Below, piece by piece: positions 1 through 6,005 of a stretch of DNA of 7,049 nucleotides; position 1 is the stretch's first letter, and every line of letters starts with the position of its first letter. A program made the position numbers and the translations under genes. Below the pieces are notes generated by a model, which saw only the letters and a list, made by a program, of their open reading frames with translations, searched no databases and was not told where the DNA came from. The DNA comes from Propionibacteriaceae bacterium (GTDB lineage: Bacteria; Actinomycetota; Actinomycetes; Propionibacteriales; Propionibacteriaceae): the NCBI GenBank assembly GCA_003153855.1, contig PMBM01000074.1:33074-40122 (forward strand). The letters run 5' to 3'.

Positions 1-329
1 AGCTCGACAGCACGATGCACCGCCGCGTCACGCTCGGCCTCCGCCGTGGCCACCAACGCCTGGATCTCGGCCATCTCGGCGCGGATCGCCATCGCGTGGC
101 TGCGCGCCTCGGCCGCGTCGCCGCGGGCCCGCTCGACCTCGGTCTGCTGGTGCGCCACATCGGCCCTGGCTGTCGCCGCCTCGGACCGGGCGTTCGCGGC
201 CTCGGCGCGCAGCGTGGTCTCGCGCTCGCTGCCGACCGAGGTCGCGCGGGAACGCATGAGCAGCCAGGCCCCCGTGGCACCCAGCAGCAGCCCGACCAGG
301 AGGGTGGCGATGATCGTGACGGCATCCAT
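1..329 (-). CDS. rmuC: RmuC-like DNA recombination protein, N-terminal part (runs off left edge)
   Basis: Only the first 109 codons are present. The protein starts MDAVTIIATLLVGLLLGATG, so residues 4-24 form one hydrophobic segment. After the basic MRSR come about 80 residues rich in Ala, Glu and Arg, with repeated AEA/ARxE patterns typical of a long coiled coil. One membrane anchor followed by a coiled coil is the known N-terminal layout of RmuC, a protein with a C-terminal nuclease-like domain that limits inversions at short inverted repeats in E. coli. That C-terminal domain lies outside the window, so the call rests on N-terminal layout and on ychF about 3.3 kb away, a neighbourhood I recall from actinobacteria. 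The ATG at 329-327 is preferred because AGGA (338-341) lies 8 nt upstream. An in-frame GTG at 359-357 would add ten residues. Another membrane-anchored coiled-coil protein cannot be excluded. Confidence 0.68.
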   Translation of the reverse strand, partial: MDAVTIIATLLVGLLLGATGAWLLMRSRATSVGSERETTLRAEAANARSEAATARADVAHQQTEVERARGDAAEARSHAMAIRAEMAEIQALVATAEAERDAAVHRAVE

Positions 330-409
330 GGTGATGATCCTGCCGGTGTGCTCGGACACTTTTCCGCACCGACACCCGTCACCAGGCGTTTGCCGGGCGT
401 CCGGGTCGG

Positions 410-415
410 CAGAAT
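410..415 (+). promoter_or_regulatory. Possible -10 box (CAGAAT) for a leaderless M18 aminopeptidase mRNA
   Basis: CAGAAT matches TATAAT at 4 of 6 positions and ends 7 nt before the ATG at 423, the spacing expected if transcription starts at the start codon. No convincing -35 hexamer or Shine-Dalgarno sequence is visible in the 93-bp gap to the divergent rmuC-like gene. If the ATG at 414 is used instead, this box lies across the start and the idea fails. Confidence 0.25.
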
Positions 416-422
416 GGCCCCT

Positions 423-1676
423 ATGGCCTCCCACATCGACGACCTCGCAGCGTTCGTTGCCGCGTCGCCCACCTCGTACCACGCCGCCGCGGAGATCGCG
501 TCCAGGCTCGAGGCGGCCGCCTACGCCCTCGTCAGCGAGACGGAAGGCTGGCAGGCGGGCGACCAGCAGTACGTGGTCCGCGACGGCGCCGTCATCGCCT
601 GGCGCGTCCCGGGCGACTGGCGGCCCGAGCACGGCATCCGCATCGTCGGCTCGCACACGGACTCGCCCGCCCTGAAGCTCAAGCCGAACCCGCTGATGTC
701 GTCCGCGGGCTGGCAGCAGCTCGGCGTCGAGGTGTACGGAGGTCCGCTGCTCGGCACCTGGCTCGACCGCGAGCTGGGCCTCGCGGGACGTCTCGTGACT
801 CGCGCCGGCGACGTACATCTCGTCTCCACCGGACCGATCCTGCGCATCCCGCACCTGGCACCCCACCTCGACCGCACGCTCAGCGACCACGTCCAGCTGG
901 ACCGGCAGCGGCACATCCAGCCGGTGTACGCGGTCGGGGACGGCCCCGACCCGGCGGGCCTCCTGCTCTCGGCCGCGGGCATCCCGGACGCGGAGCTCGC
1001 CGGCTACGACGTGTTCTGCTACCCGACCGAGCCCGGCGCGGTGTTCGGCGCACAGGGCGAGTTCTTCGCCTCGTGGCGGCTCGACAACCTCTCCTCCGTC
1101 CACGCCTCGCTCGCCGCGTTCCTCGACGACGGCTCGTTGGGGGAGCCGCTGGCGGTGTTCGCGGCTTTCGACCACGAGGAGGTTGGCTCGTCGACCCGGT
1201 CGGGTGCGAGCGGGCCGTTCCTCGCCGACGTGCTGCGCCGCCTCACGCTGTCCCTCGGTGTCGACGAGTCCGCCCACCTGCAGGCGCTGGCCGCCTCGAG
1301 CTGCGTCTCGGCCGACGCCGGGCACGCAGTGCACCCGAACTACCCCGAGCTCCATGACCCCGGCAACCGGCCGCTGCCGAACCTCGGACCGCTGCTCAAG
1401 CTGAACGCGCAGCAGCGGTACGCGTCGGACGCGGTCGGCTCGGCCCTCTGGTACAGGTCGTGCCGCGCCGCCGACGTACCCACGCAGGAGTTCGTCTCCA
1501 ACAACGCCGTGCCTTGTGGCAGCACGATCGGGCCACTCACCGCGACCCGTCTCGGGATCGTGACCGTCGACGTGGGGATCCCGTTGCTGAGCATGCACTC
1601 GGCCCGTGAGCTGTGCGGCGTCGAGGACCCGGGCTACCTGGCGCGAGCGCTCGGCGCGTACTGGGCGGGTGCCTGA
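423..1676 (+). CDS. apeB: M18 family aminopeptidase (aspartyl aminopeptidase-like)
   Basis: Complete at 417 aa, close to the usual bacterial M18 length. M18 enzymes are cytosolic dinuclear-zinc aminopeptidases, often preferring N-terminal acidic residues, that work late in peptide breakdown. The family motifs are present in order: GSHTDSPALKLKPNP (metal ligand H78, adjacent D80), LDN with bridging D221, FDHEEVGS with the catalytic/metal Glu pair E252-E253, SADAGHAVHPN with D298, and a C-terminal LSMHSARE with ligand H392. No signal peptide is seen. ATG 423 is chosen because the protein then begins ASHIDDLAAFVAASPTSYHA, the family's expected start. ATG 414, in frame, would add MAP. The frame is open further upstream to 15, but that part is antisense to the rmuC-like gene. 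The stop overlaps the next gene (TGATG), which implies co-translation. The metal set looks complete, so the enzyme is probably active. Confidence 0.95.
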   Translation: MASHIDDLAAFVAASPTSYHAAAEIASRLEAAAYALVSETEGWQAGDQQYVVRDGAVIAWRVPGDWRPEHGIRIVGSHTDSPALKLKPNPLMSSAGWQQLGVEVYGGPLLGTWLDRELGLAGRLVTRAGDVHLVSTGPILRIPHLAPHLDRTLSDHVQLDRQRHIQPVYAVGDGPDPAGLLLSAAGIPDAELAGYDVFCYPTEPGAVFGAQGEFFASWRLDNLSSVHASLAAFLDDGSLGEPLAVFAAFDHEEVGSSTRSGASGPFLADVLRRLTLSLGVDESAHLQALAASSCVSADAGHAVHPNYPELHDPGNRPLPNLGPLLKLNAQQRYASDAVGSALWYRSCRAADVPTQEFVSNNAVPCGSTIGPLTATRLGIVTVDVGIPLLSMHSARELCGVEDPGYLARALGAYWAGA

Positions 1677-2176
1677 TGGAACCCCGCTATCCCGGCCACG
1701 CCCCCGAGCACAAGCTGATGCTGCTCGACTTCCTCGACGCGCGACGGCAGGCGATCCTCGGCAAGGTCGGCTCGATGCCGTACGAGGCGATGAGCTCCTC
1801 GAACGTCCCGTCCGGCTGGACCCCGCTGGGCATGCTCACCCACCTGGTCTTCATGGAGCGCCGGTGGCTGGTGTACGGCTTCCTGGCCGAGCCGGTGCGC
1901 GACCCGCAGGGCGACCGCGACGCCGACCACCGGTTCCAGGTCCCCCACGGCTGGGGCTACCTCGAGCTGTCCGCCCTGTACGCGTCGCAAGCCGCACGTA
2001 CGCGGGCGATCGTCGAGGCCGCCGACCTGTCCGACCGTGCCGCTCTCGGCGGCTGGTTCACGACACCGGAGGAGTCTCCGACGCTCGGCTGGATCCTGCT
2101 CCACGTGCTCGGCGAGTACGTCCAGCACGCCGGACACCTCGACATCGTGGCCGAGCTGCTCAGCGACGAGCGATAG
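1676..2176 (+). CDS. DUF664 / DinB-superfamily protein (putative thiol-dependent transferase fold)
   Basis: A 166-aa protein that reads as a complete DUF664 member of the DinB/YfiT-like four-helix-bundle superfamily. The family signatures are SGWTPLGMLTHLVFMERRWL (residues 47-64, with His 56) and a C-terminal helix LLHVLGEYVQHAGHLDIVAE, where H143, H151 and H154 are candidate metal ligands beside H56. Superfamily members bind a divalent metal; in actinobacteria several use mycothiol as cofactor in transfer or detoxification reactions. The substrate here cannot be told from sequence. The ATG shares its A with the TGA of the M18 gene, with no independent ribosome binding site obvious, so translation is probably coupled to that gene. 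The last 17 bp overlap the 3' end of the converging methyltransferase gene. Confidence 0.88.
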   Translation: MEPRYPGHAPEHKLMLLDFLDARRQAILGKVGSMPYEAMSSSNVPSGWTPLGMLTHLVFMERRWLVYGFLAEPVRDPQGDRDADHRFQVPHGWGYLELSALYASQAARTRAIVEAADLSDRAALGGWFTTPEESPTLGWILLHVLGEYVQHAGHLDIVAELLSDER

Positions 2177-2762
2177 CGACGAGGAAGTCGGACTGCTCGG
2201 TGAACGGGCGCAGCTCCCAGGTGGCGAGGGCGAGGTCGAGCGTCAGCCCGGCTGTCGTGAGGTCGGCGAAGAACTCCTCGAACGGGTAGCCGCGGCCGGC
2301 GCCGTACGAGAGGACGACCCGCCCGTTCTCCGCGAGGTGGTTCCGCAGGTTCTCGAGCGTGGGCACGCGGGTGCTCGGCGCGAGGAAGCCCAGCACGTTG
2401 CCGGCGGCGAAGATCAGGTCGAAGGGCTCGGAGATGCCGGAGCCCGGCAGGTCGAGCAGTGCGAGGTCTCCCACCAGCCACGTGGCGTCGGGGAAGTCGG
2501 CCTTGGCGTACTCGACGAGGGCCGGGTCGACGTCGACACCCACGACGGTGTGGCCGCGGGTCGCGAGGTGCCCGCCCACACGACCCGTACCGCATCCCGC
2601 GTCCAGGATCCGCGAGCCACGTGCGGCCATCGCATCGAGCATCCGGGCCTCACCGTGGAGGTCGTGCCCCTCGGCCGCGAGCCGCCGCCAGCGTGCGGCG
2701 TACCGGTGCGAGTGCTGAGGGTCGGCGGCGATCGTACGGGTCCAGGCGCTGGGTTCAACCAT
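2160..2762 (-). CDS. Class I SAM-dependent methyltransferase
   Basis: A 200-aa protein with a Rossmann-type methyltransferase core. Motif I is ILDAGCGTGRVGGHLATRG (about residues 52-70), the end of strand 2 is VVGVDVDP (D76/D78 near the SAM ribose), then WLVGDLALLDL (D99 next to the adenine site), and motif IV region FDLIFAAGNVLGFL (114-127). The C-terminal half, RVVLSYGAGRGYPFEEFFAD onward, fits strands 5-7. The N-terminus (WTRTIAADPQHSHRYAARWR) resembles the cap of small actinobacterial methyltransferases of unknown substrate. ATG 2762 is chosen over longer forms because it gives a normal length, and a TAGCAT box lies 7 nt upstream with no Shine-Dalgarno sequence, which fits a leaderless transcript. 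Its frame is open back to 3455, but that part crosses the repeat element and antisense of the DUF4442 gene. The acceptor is unknown. Confidence 0.9.
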   Translation of the reverse strand: MVEPSAWTRTIAADPQHSHRYAARWRRLAAEGHDLHGEARMLDAMAARGSRILDAGCGTGRVGGHLATRGHTVVGVDVDPALVEYAKADFPDATWLVGDLALLDLPGSGISEPFDLIFAAGNVLGFLAPSTRVPTLENLRNHLAENGRVVLSYGAGRGYPFEEFFADLTTAGLTLDLALATWELRPFTEQSDFLVAIARR

Positions 2763-2769
2763 TCGGCTG

Positions 2770-2775
2770 ATGCTA
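2770..2775 (-). promoter_or_regulatory. -10-like box TAGCAT upstream of the methyltransferase start
   Basis: Read on the minus strand, TAGCAT (TANNNT type) ends 7 nt before the ATG at 2762. This is the spacing for transcription beginning at or very near the start codon. No Shine-Dalgarno sequence lies between. No clear -35 hexamer is visible at 17-18 bp. The same layout precedes ychF and the YbaK-type gene, which raises confidence slightly. Confidence 0.4.
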
Positions 2776-2806
2776 GTCGCGGCCGATCCTCGGGGCGCCG
2801 CAGGCC

Positions 2807-2969
2807 AAACCGCCTCGTGGTGGTTATGGGCGAGGGCACCTGGTCCGCCTGTTGCTCGAGCCGGTTGGTGGCGGTTCTGAGAGGTGTTGGGATGTGGCGT
2901 AGCCACCACCAAACGGCTTGAGAGTCCAGCCTGTCGGCACGGAGCGCTGAAACCACCACGAAGAGGCTT
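2807..2969. repeat. Nested inverted repeat of four related 19-nt units (REP-like intergenic element)
   Basis: Four units fit the pattern AAGCCGNTTSGTGGTGGTT. A (2807-2825) and B (2858-2876) are on the plus strand; C (2901-2919) and D (2951-2969) are on the minus strand. Counted by hand, A and D match at 16/19, B and C at 15/19, C and D at 15/19, A and B at 13/19. A-B and D-C are spaced 32 and 31 nt apart, so the element looks like two inverted copies of a roughly 70-bp doublet around a 24-nt centre (2877-2900). The inner arms extend to 20 bp with 17 matches (2855-2874 and 2903-2922), enough for a strong RNA hairpin. The centre includes a small stem GTGGC-GTA-GCCAC (2894-2906). Unit D touches the stop codon of the DUF4442 gene. 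The form recalls dispersed REP/BIME-type elements; a terminator or attenuator between the two minus-strand genes is also possible. No transposase is near. Confidence 0.8.
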
Positions 2970-3439
2970 CAGCCCTCCTTGCGGGCGCTGATCCGGATCG
3001 TGATGGTGCCCTCGACGGCGACGACGCCGTCGCGGCGTACGGCCTTGACCCTGACCGGTACGTCGGCCTGGTCCCAGTCCGCCTCGTCGGTCTCGGCGAC
3101 GCAGAGCAGGTCGGTCGTCGACTTCGCGGTGTAGCGCACCGTCATCCCGACCGGGATCCACCGCTTGTCCACGGGGCACGTCGCTTCGGCGAGCAGTCCC
3201 ATCGCGGCTTCCAGGCCGTTCACGGCCGCGATCGCGTGGAGCGTGCCGATGTGGTTCTTCACCGCCTGGCGCAACGGGATGACCACCTCCGCATGGTGCG
3301 GCTCCATGGACCGGACCTGAGGCCGCACGGTCCAGAAGTACGGCGCGTAGAACGCGTACAGCAGCGAGAACACCTGTGGTCCGAGCGGCCGCTTCGACAG
3401 CCGCGTGTACAGGTCGTACGTCCGAGGCAGGCGGCTCAT
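2969..3439 (-). CDS. DUF4442 domain protein (hotdog-fold, thioesterase-like)
   Basis: A 156-aa protein resembling the DUF4442 group of the hotdog-fold superfamily, which is related to acyl-CoA thioesterases of the PaaI/YiiD kind. Visible features: an N-terminal helical stretch (SLLYAFYAPYFWTVRPQVRS), a strand with HHAEVVIPLR, the helix region KNHIGTLHAIAAVNGLEAAM (about residues 61-80) that matches the central hot-dog sausage helix with a conserved N-H-xGT-H pattern, then strands IPVGMTVRYTAKSTTDLLC, VPVRVKAVRRDGVVAVEGTI and TIRISAR. The whole domain is present and nothing is added. No substrate can be assigned; acyl-CoA is a family-level guess. The ATG overlaps the stop of an upstream 56-aa gene (ATGA), so it is probably translated by coupling. 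The stop codon touches the intergenic repeat element. Confidence 0.85.
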   Translation of the reverse strand: MSRLPRTYDLYTRLSKRPLGPQVFSLLYAFYAPYFWTVRPQVRSMEPHHAEVVIPLRQAVKNHIGTLHAIAAVNGLEAAMGLLAEATCPVDKRWIPVGMTVRYTAKSTTDLLCVAETDEADWDQADVPVRVKAVRRDGVVAVEGTITIRISARKEG

Positions 3440-3606
3440 GAGGCCACCACCGCATCTGTCGCGCGATCAGCTACGGCCGCCGGTTCCAGCCGTGTAAGCG
3501 GATCCAGCGGGTGTTCGGGAACCTCAGGGACGGGCAGCGTCGCACCGGTCGTGGTCTGGGTCCTTTCCTCGCGGAACATGTCACGGATCCTGGACCAGGT
3601 GGTCAT
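3436..3606 (-). CDS. Small hypothetical protein, 56 aa, coupled to the DUF4442 gene
   Basis: A 56-aa reading frame that starts MTTWSRIRDMFREERTQTTT and ends with ATDAVVAS. I do not recognise a family. The first 15 residues could form a short amphipathic helix with aromatic and basic residues (W4, R6, R8, F11, R12). Next comes a Pro-rich stretch (LPVPEVPEHPLDP, about residues 24-36), then an Ala-rich, possibly helical tail. There is no signal peptide or membrane span. Evidence that it is real: GAGGAG (3613-3618) lies 6 nt before the ATG, the best Shine-Dalgarno match on this strand near here, and its TGA overlaps the ATG of the DUF4442 gene as ATGA. The frame continues upstream as antisense to ychF, so the ATG at 3606 is the sensible start. 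It may be a regulator or partner of the DUF4442 protein, or just a translated leader; nothing in the sequence decides this. Confidence 0.68.
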   Translation of the reverse strand: MTTWSRIRDMFREERTQTTTGATLPVPEVPEHPLDPLTRLEPAAVADRATDAVVAS

Positions 3607-3633
3607 CGGGGTCTCCTCGGGTCGGTTGGGGTA

Positions 3634-3639
3634 AGCGTA
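3634..3639 (-). promoter_or_regulatory. Possible -10 box (TACGCT) for the microprotein-DUF4442 pair
   Basis: On the minus strand TACGCT (TANNNT type) lies upstream of the GAGGAG ribosome binding site, so a start about 7 nt downstream would leave a short leader of some 20 nt. It sits in the 63-bp gap shared with divergent ychF, whose own -10 box is 3656-3661. No good -35 is visible. Confidence 0.3.
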
Positions 3640-3655
3640 GACAGGCGCCGGACCG

Positions 3656-3661
3656 TAGGCT
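3656..3661 (+). promoter_or_regulatory. -10-like box TAGGCT for leaderless ychF
   Basis: TAGGCT fits the actinobacterial TANNNT -10 pattern and ends 8 nt before the GTG at 3670. No Shine-Dalgarno sequence lies between them, so a leaderless or nearly leaderless transcript is likely. TAGACA at 3638-3643 looks like a -35 hexamer but is only 12 bp away, too close for a standard sigma-70 promoter. Confidence 0.45.
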
Positions 3662-3669
3662 TGCGCCTC

Positions 3670-4743
3670 GTGGCTCTCACTATCGGCATCGTCGGCATGC
3701 CCAACGCAGGCAAGTCGACCCTCTTCAACGCTCTGACCCAGAACGACGTGCTCGCGGCGAACTACCCGTTCGCGACGATCGAGCCGAACACGGGGATCGT
3801 GGGGGTTCCGGATCCGCGCCTGGGCGTACTTGCCGAGCTGAGCAAGTCGGAGAAGATCGTGCCGGCGACGGTGACGTTCGTCGACATCGCCGGCATCGTC
3901 AAGGGTGCCAGTCAGGGCGAGGGGATGGGCAACGCGTTCCTCGCCAACATCCGTGAGGCCGACGCGATCTGCCAGGTGACCAGGGTGTTCAACGACCCTG
4001 ACGTCACGCACGTCGACGGCAAGGTGGACCCCGGCAGCGACATCGAGACGATCACCACCGAGCTGATCCTCGCCGACCTGCAGACGCTCGAGAAGGCGCT
4101 GCCGAGGGTCGAGAAGGAGGCGCGGATCCGCAAGGAGACCATGCCGAAGTTCCAGGCGATGGTCGGCGCGCAGGAGGTGCTGAACGGCGGTACGGGGGTG
4201 TTCCAGGCCGGACTCGACCTGACCCTGCTCCGCGACCTGTTCCTGCTCACGGCCAAGCCGTACCTGTACGTGTTCAACATGGATGCCGGCGAGCTGGCCG
4301 ACGAGGCTCTCAAGGCGAAGCTGAGCGCGATCGTGGCACCGGCCGAGGCCGTGTTCCTGGACGCGAAGTTCGAGTCGGACCTGGTGGACCTCGAGCCCGA
4401 CGAAGCCGCCGAGTTCCTCGCGGACGCCGGGATCGCCGAGCCGGGCCTGGACGTGCTCGCGCGGGTCGGTTTCGAGACGCTGGGCCTCCAGAGCTACCTG
4501 ACGACCGGTCCCAAGGAGACCCGTGCGTGGACGATCCGCAAGGGCGCCACCGCCCCCGAGGCCGCCGGCGTCATCCACACGGACTTCCAGAAGGGCTTCA
4601 TCAAGGCCGAGGTCGTGTCGTACTCCGACCTCGTCTCGCTCGGCTCCATCGCCGCCGCCCGCTCGGCCGGCAAGGCCCGCATCGAAGGCAAGGAGTACGT
4701 GATGGCTGACGGCGACGTGGTGGAGTTCAGGTTCAACGTCTAG
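3670..4743 (+). CDS. ychF: Ribosome-associated P-loop NTPase YchF (OLA1 family)
   Basis: Complete at 357 aa, in the normal range for YchF/OLA1. These are Obg-superfamily P-loop NTPases that prefer ATP over GTP, bind ribosomes, and affect translation and stress responses. Walker A is GMPNAGKST (residues 9-17), the switch I region is NYPFATIEPN (31-40), and switch II is VDIAGIVKGASQGEG (71-85, with D72 and the DxAG motif). A helical, probably coiled-coil insertion follows at roughly 125-170 (LADLQTLEKALPRVEKEAR). A C-terminal TGS domain spans about 272-357 and ends in the hallmark ADGDVVEFRFNV. The G4-equivalent is NMDA at 203-206, where I expect NxxE; see findings. GTG 3670 is chosen because it gives the canonical (M)ALTIGIVGMPNAGKST start; the frame itself is open back to 3511. 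No partner gene follows: the GT87 gene converges after 80 bp. Confidence 0.97.
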   Translation: MALTIGIVGMPNAGKSTLFNALTQNDVLAANYPFATIEPNTGIVGVPDPRLGVLAELSKSEKIVPATVTFVDIAGIVKGASQGEGMGNAFLANIREADAICQVTRVFNDPDVTHVDGKVDPGSDIETITTELILADLQTLEKALPRVEKEARIRKETMPKFQAMVGAQEVLNGGTGVFQAGLDLTLLRDLFLLTAKPYLYVFNMDAGELADEALKAKLSAIVAPAEAVFLDAKFESDLVDLEPDEAAEFLADAGIAEPGLDVLARVGFETLGLQSYLTTGPKETRAWTIRKGATAPEAAGVIHTDFQKGFIKAEVVSYSDLVSLGSIAAARSAGKARIEGKEYVMADGDVVEFRFNV

Positions 4744-4744
4744 G

Positions 4745-4774
4745 GAGGCGACTCGTTGCCTGGCGATCGCCTTG
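4745..4774. terminator. Possible stem-loop between the convergent ychF and GT87 genes
   Basis: GAGGCGA (4745-4751) can pair with TCGCCTT (4767-4773), seven pairs with one G-U at the base, around a 15-nt loop, right after the ychF stop. The loop side also holds the perfect 10-bp palindrome GGCGATCGCC (4762-4771), which can fold on its own. No T-run follows on either strand, so this would be a weak or actinobacterial-type terminator at best. The rest of 4744-4823 shows nothing clear. Confidence 0.25.
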
Positions 4775-4823
4775 CGAGGACCGTTGGCACCCTGCAAAGG
4801 GCCCGCGAGACTGGCTGTTGAGC

Positions 4824-6005
4824 TCAGGAGGTCTCACCAGCGCGTACGGGTTCCAGCTCCGCGTCGGTCTTGCCCTTCTGAATCGGTCGCAGATCGCCTG
4901 GCATCCCGAAGATCACGAACGCCAGCATCAACGGTACGACGATGAAGCCGATCACCTCGTCGTGGAAGAACCCGAGGACGGTCATCGTCAACAACGCCGG
5001 GACGCCGATCAAGGGCCGGCGGATCACCAGCACGGAACAGCCGATCAGGACGAACAGCAGGTGATGCGGCCACGTCGCTGTAGTGACCAGAGCGGCCGCG
5101 GTCCCCATCAGCAGCGTCGCTTCCAGATCCTGTCCGTGGCGATGGTGGCGCACCGCACGCCAGACGGCGACTCCGACAACCAGCACGGACGCGACGACCC
5201 ACACGACCGTCAATGTCTTACCGGTCACACCGAGCCTCAACACGTCGCCGTAGATAGACCAGTTGTCCCAACGGTCCAGATCGCCGAGCGAGCCGCTGAT
5301 CACGTCGTGCACCAGCCAGTACCGGACGCTGTCCGGCCAACGGAAGATCGCGCTGACCAGCGCCGCCGCACCGAACGCGACGCACGAGTTCACCGCGGCG
5401 CGCCACTGCTTGGTCACGAGGTAGTACGGCACCATGATCATCGGCGTGAGCTTGATCGCTCCCGCGAGACCTACCAGGACCCCGCGCCACTTCGGCGGCA
5501 GCAGCAACACATCGATGATCACCAGAGCAGCCACAGCGAACGACACCTGACCAAGCTGCATGTTCATCGTCGCAGGCATCGACAACATGATCGGCATCGT
5601 GACCCAAGCCCACAACACCAGCGAGATCTCCCGGCGGCCGGCGGCTGCTCGTCGCGCATCGACCAGCCGAACGACACCCCAGAGTGCGACCGTAGTCAGC
5701 ACCGCGGTGCCCAGTGCCAGCAGCGTCTTGCCCGCGAGGTTGGACACCATCGCCAGCGGAAGCATCAGCAGCGACGCGAATGGTGGATAAACGAAGCCCA
5801 TGGTCGTGTGGTAGATCGGCATGTAGAACGCGTAGTCATAGACGCTGCCACCATGCAGCATGTCCAGCAACGAGTTGCGATACAGGCCGTAGTCGAAGTT
5901 TTCGCCTCGGATCCCGGTGTAGGCCAGCATGAACCCCAGTGGGAGCACCGCGAGTACCGAACCCCACAGACGGCGCCGGCTGGCCGTCCAACTCGGCCGT
6001 GTCAT
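4824..6005 (-). CDS. GT87 family (DUF2029) membrane glycosyltransferase, mannosyltransferase-like
   Basis: A 393-aa polytopic membrane protein with roughly ten hydrophobic segments, for example residues 13-30, 70-90, 95-113, 127-145, 151-170, 173-197, 265-283, 297-325 and 340-367. It matches GT87, polyprenyl-phosphate-mannose-dependent GT-C enzymes such as mycobacterial PimE that add alpha-1,2-mannose outside the membrane. Supporting signs: a basic start then one helix leading to ENFDYGLYR (D38 in the place of the catalytic Asp after TM1), FVYPPFASLL (71-80), NMQLGQVSFA (148-157, the N-x-GQ motif), GLAGAIKLTPMIM (179-191), the NWSIYG motif (248-253), and TWPHHL (311-316, the His pair of the C-terminal core). 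The acceptor is unknown. There is no Shine-Dalgarno sequence at normal distance; GGAAG lies 17 nt away. The ATG overlaps the stop of a recombinase remnant (ATGA). Some stretches have lower G+C than the neighbours, suggesting transfer. Confidence 0.88.
   Translation of the reverse strand: MTRPSWTASRRRLWGSVLAVLPLGFMLAYTGIRGENFDYGLYRNSLLDMLHGGSVYDYAFYMPIYHTTMGFVYPPFASLLMLPLAMVSNLAGKTLLALGTAVLTTVALWGVVRLVDARRAAAGRREISLVLWAWVTMPIMLSMPATMNMQLGQVSFAVAALVIIDVLLLPPKWRGVLVGLAGAIKLTPMIMVPYYLVTKQWRAAVNSCVAFGAAALVSAIFRWPDSVRYWLVHDVISGSLGDLDRWDNWSIYGDVLRLGVTGKTLTVVWVVASVLVVGVAVWRAVRHHRHGQDLEATLLMGTAAALVTTATWPHHLLFVLIGCSVLVIRRPLIGVPALLTMTVLGFFHDEVIGFIVVPLMLAFVIFGMPGDLRPIQKGKTDAELEPVRAGETS

Noticed and set aside
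15..422. N-terminal extension of the M18 gene to an ATG at 15
   Set aside because: The added residues are Arg/Gly-rich antisense of the rmuC-like gene and would give an M18 protein more than 130 residues too long.
1634..2137. Minus-strand frame antisense to the DUF664 gene
   Set aside because: The plus-strand protein shows clear family motifs, while this translation shows none.
2807..2969. CRISPR-like reading of the repeated GTGGTGGTT units
   Set aside because: There are only four imperfect units, in opposite orientations, with no regular direct-repeat/spacer array and no cas genes.
2763..3455. Upstream extension of the methyltransferase frame
   Set aside because: It crosses the repeat element and antisense of the DUF4442 gene. 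The core domain is complete from 2762, with a plausible -10 box there.
3607..4797. Long minus-strand frame under ychF, apparently extending the 56-aa gene to 453 codons
   Set aside because: It is a high-G+C shadow of ychF. The ribosome binding site and ATG at 3606 place the real start of the small gene after it.
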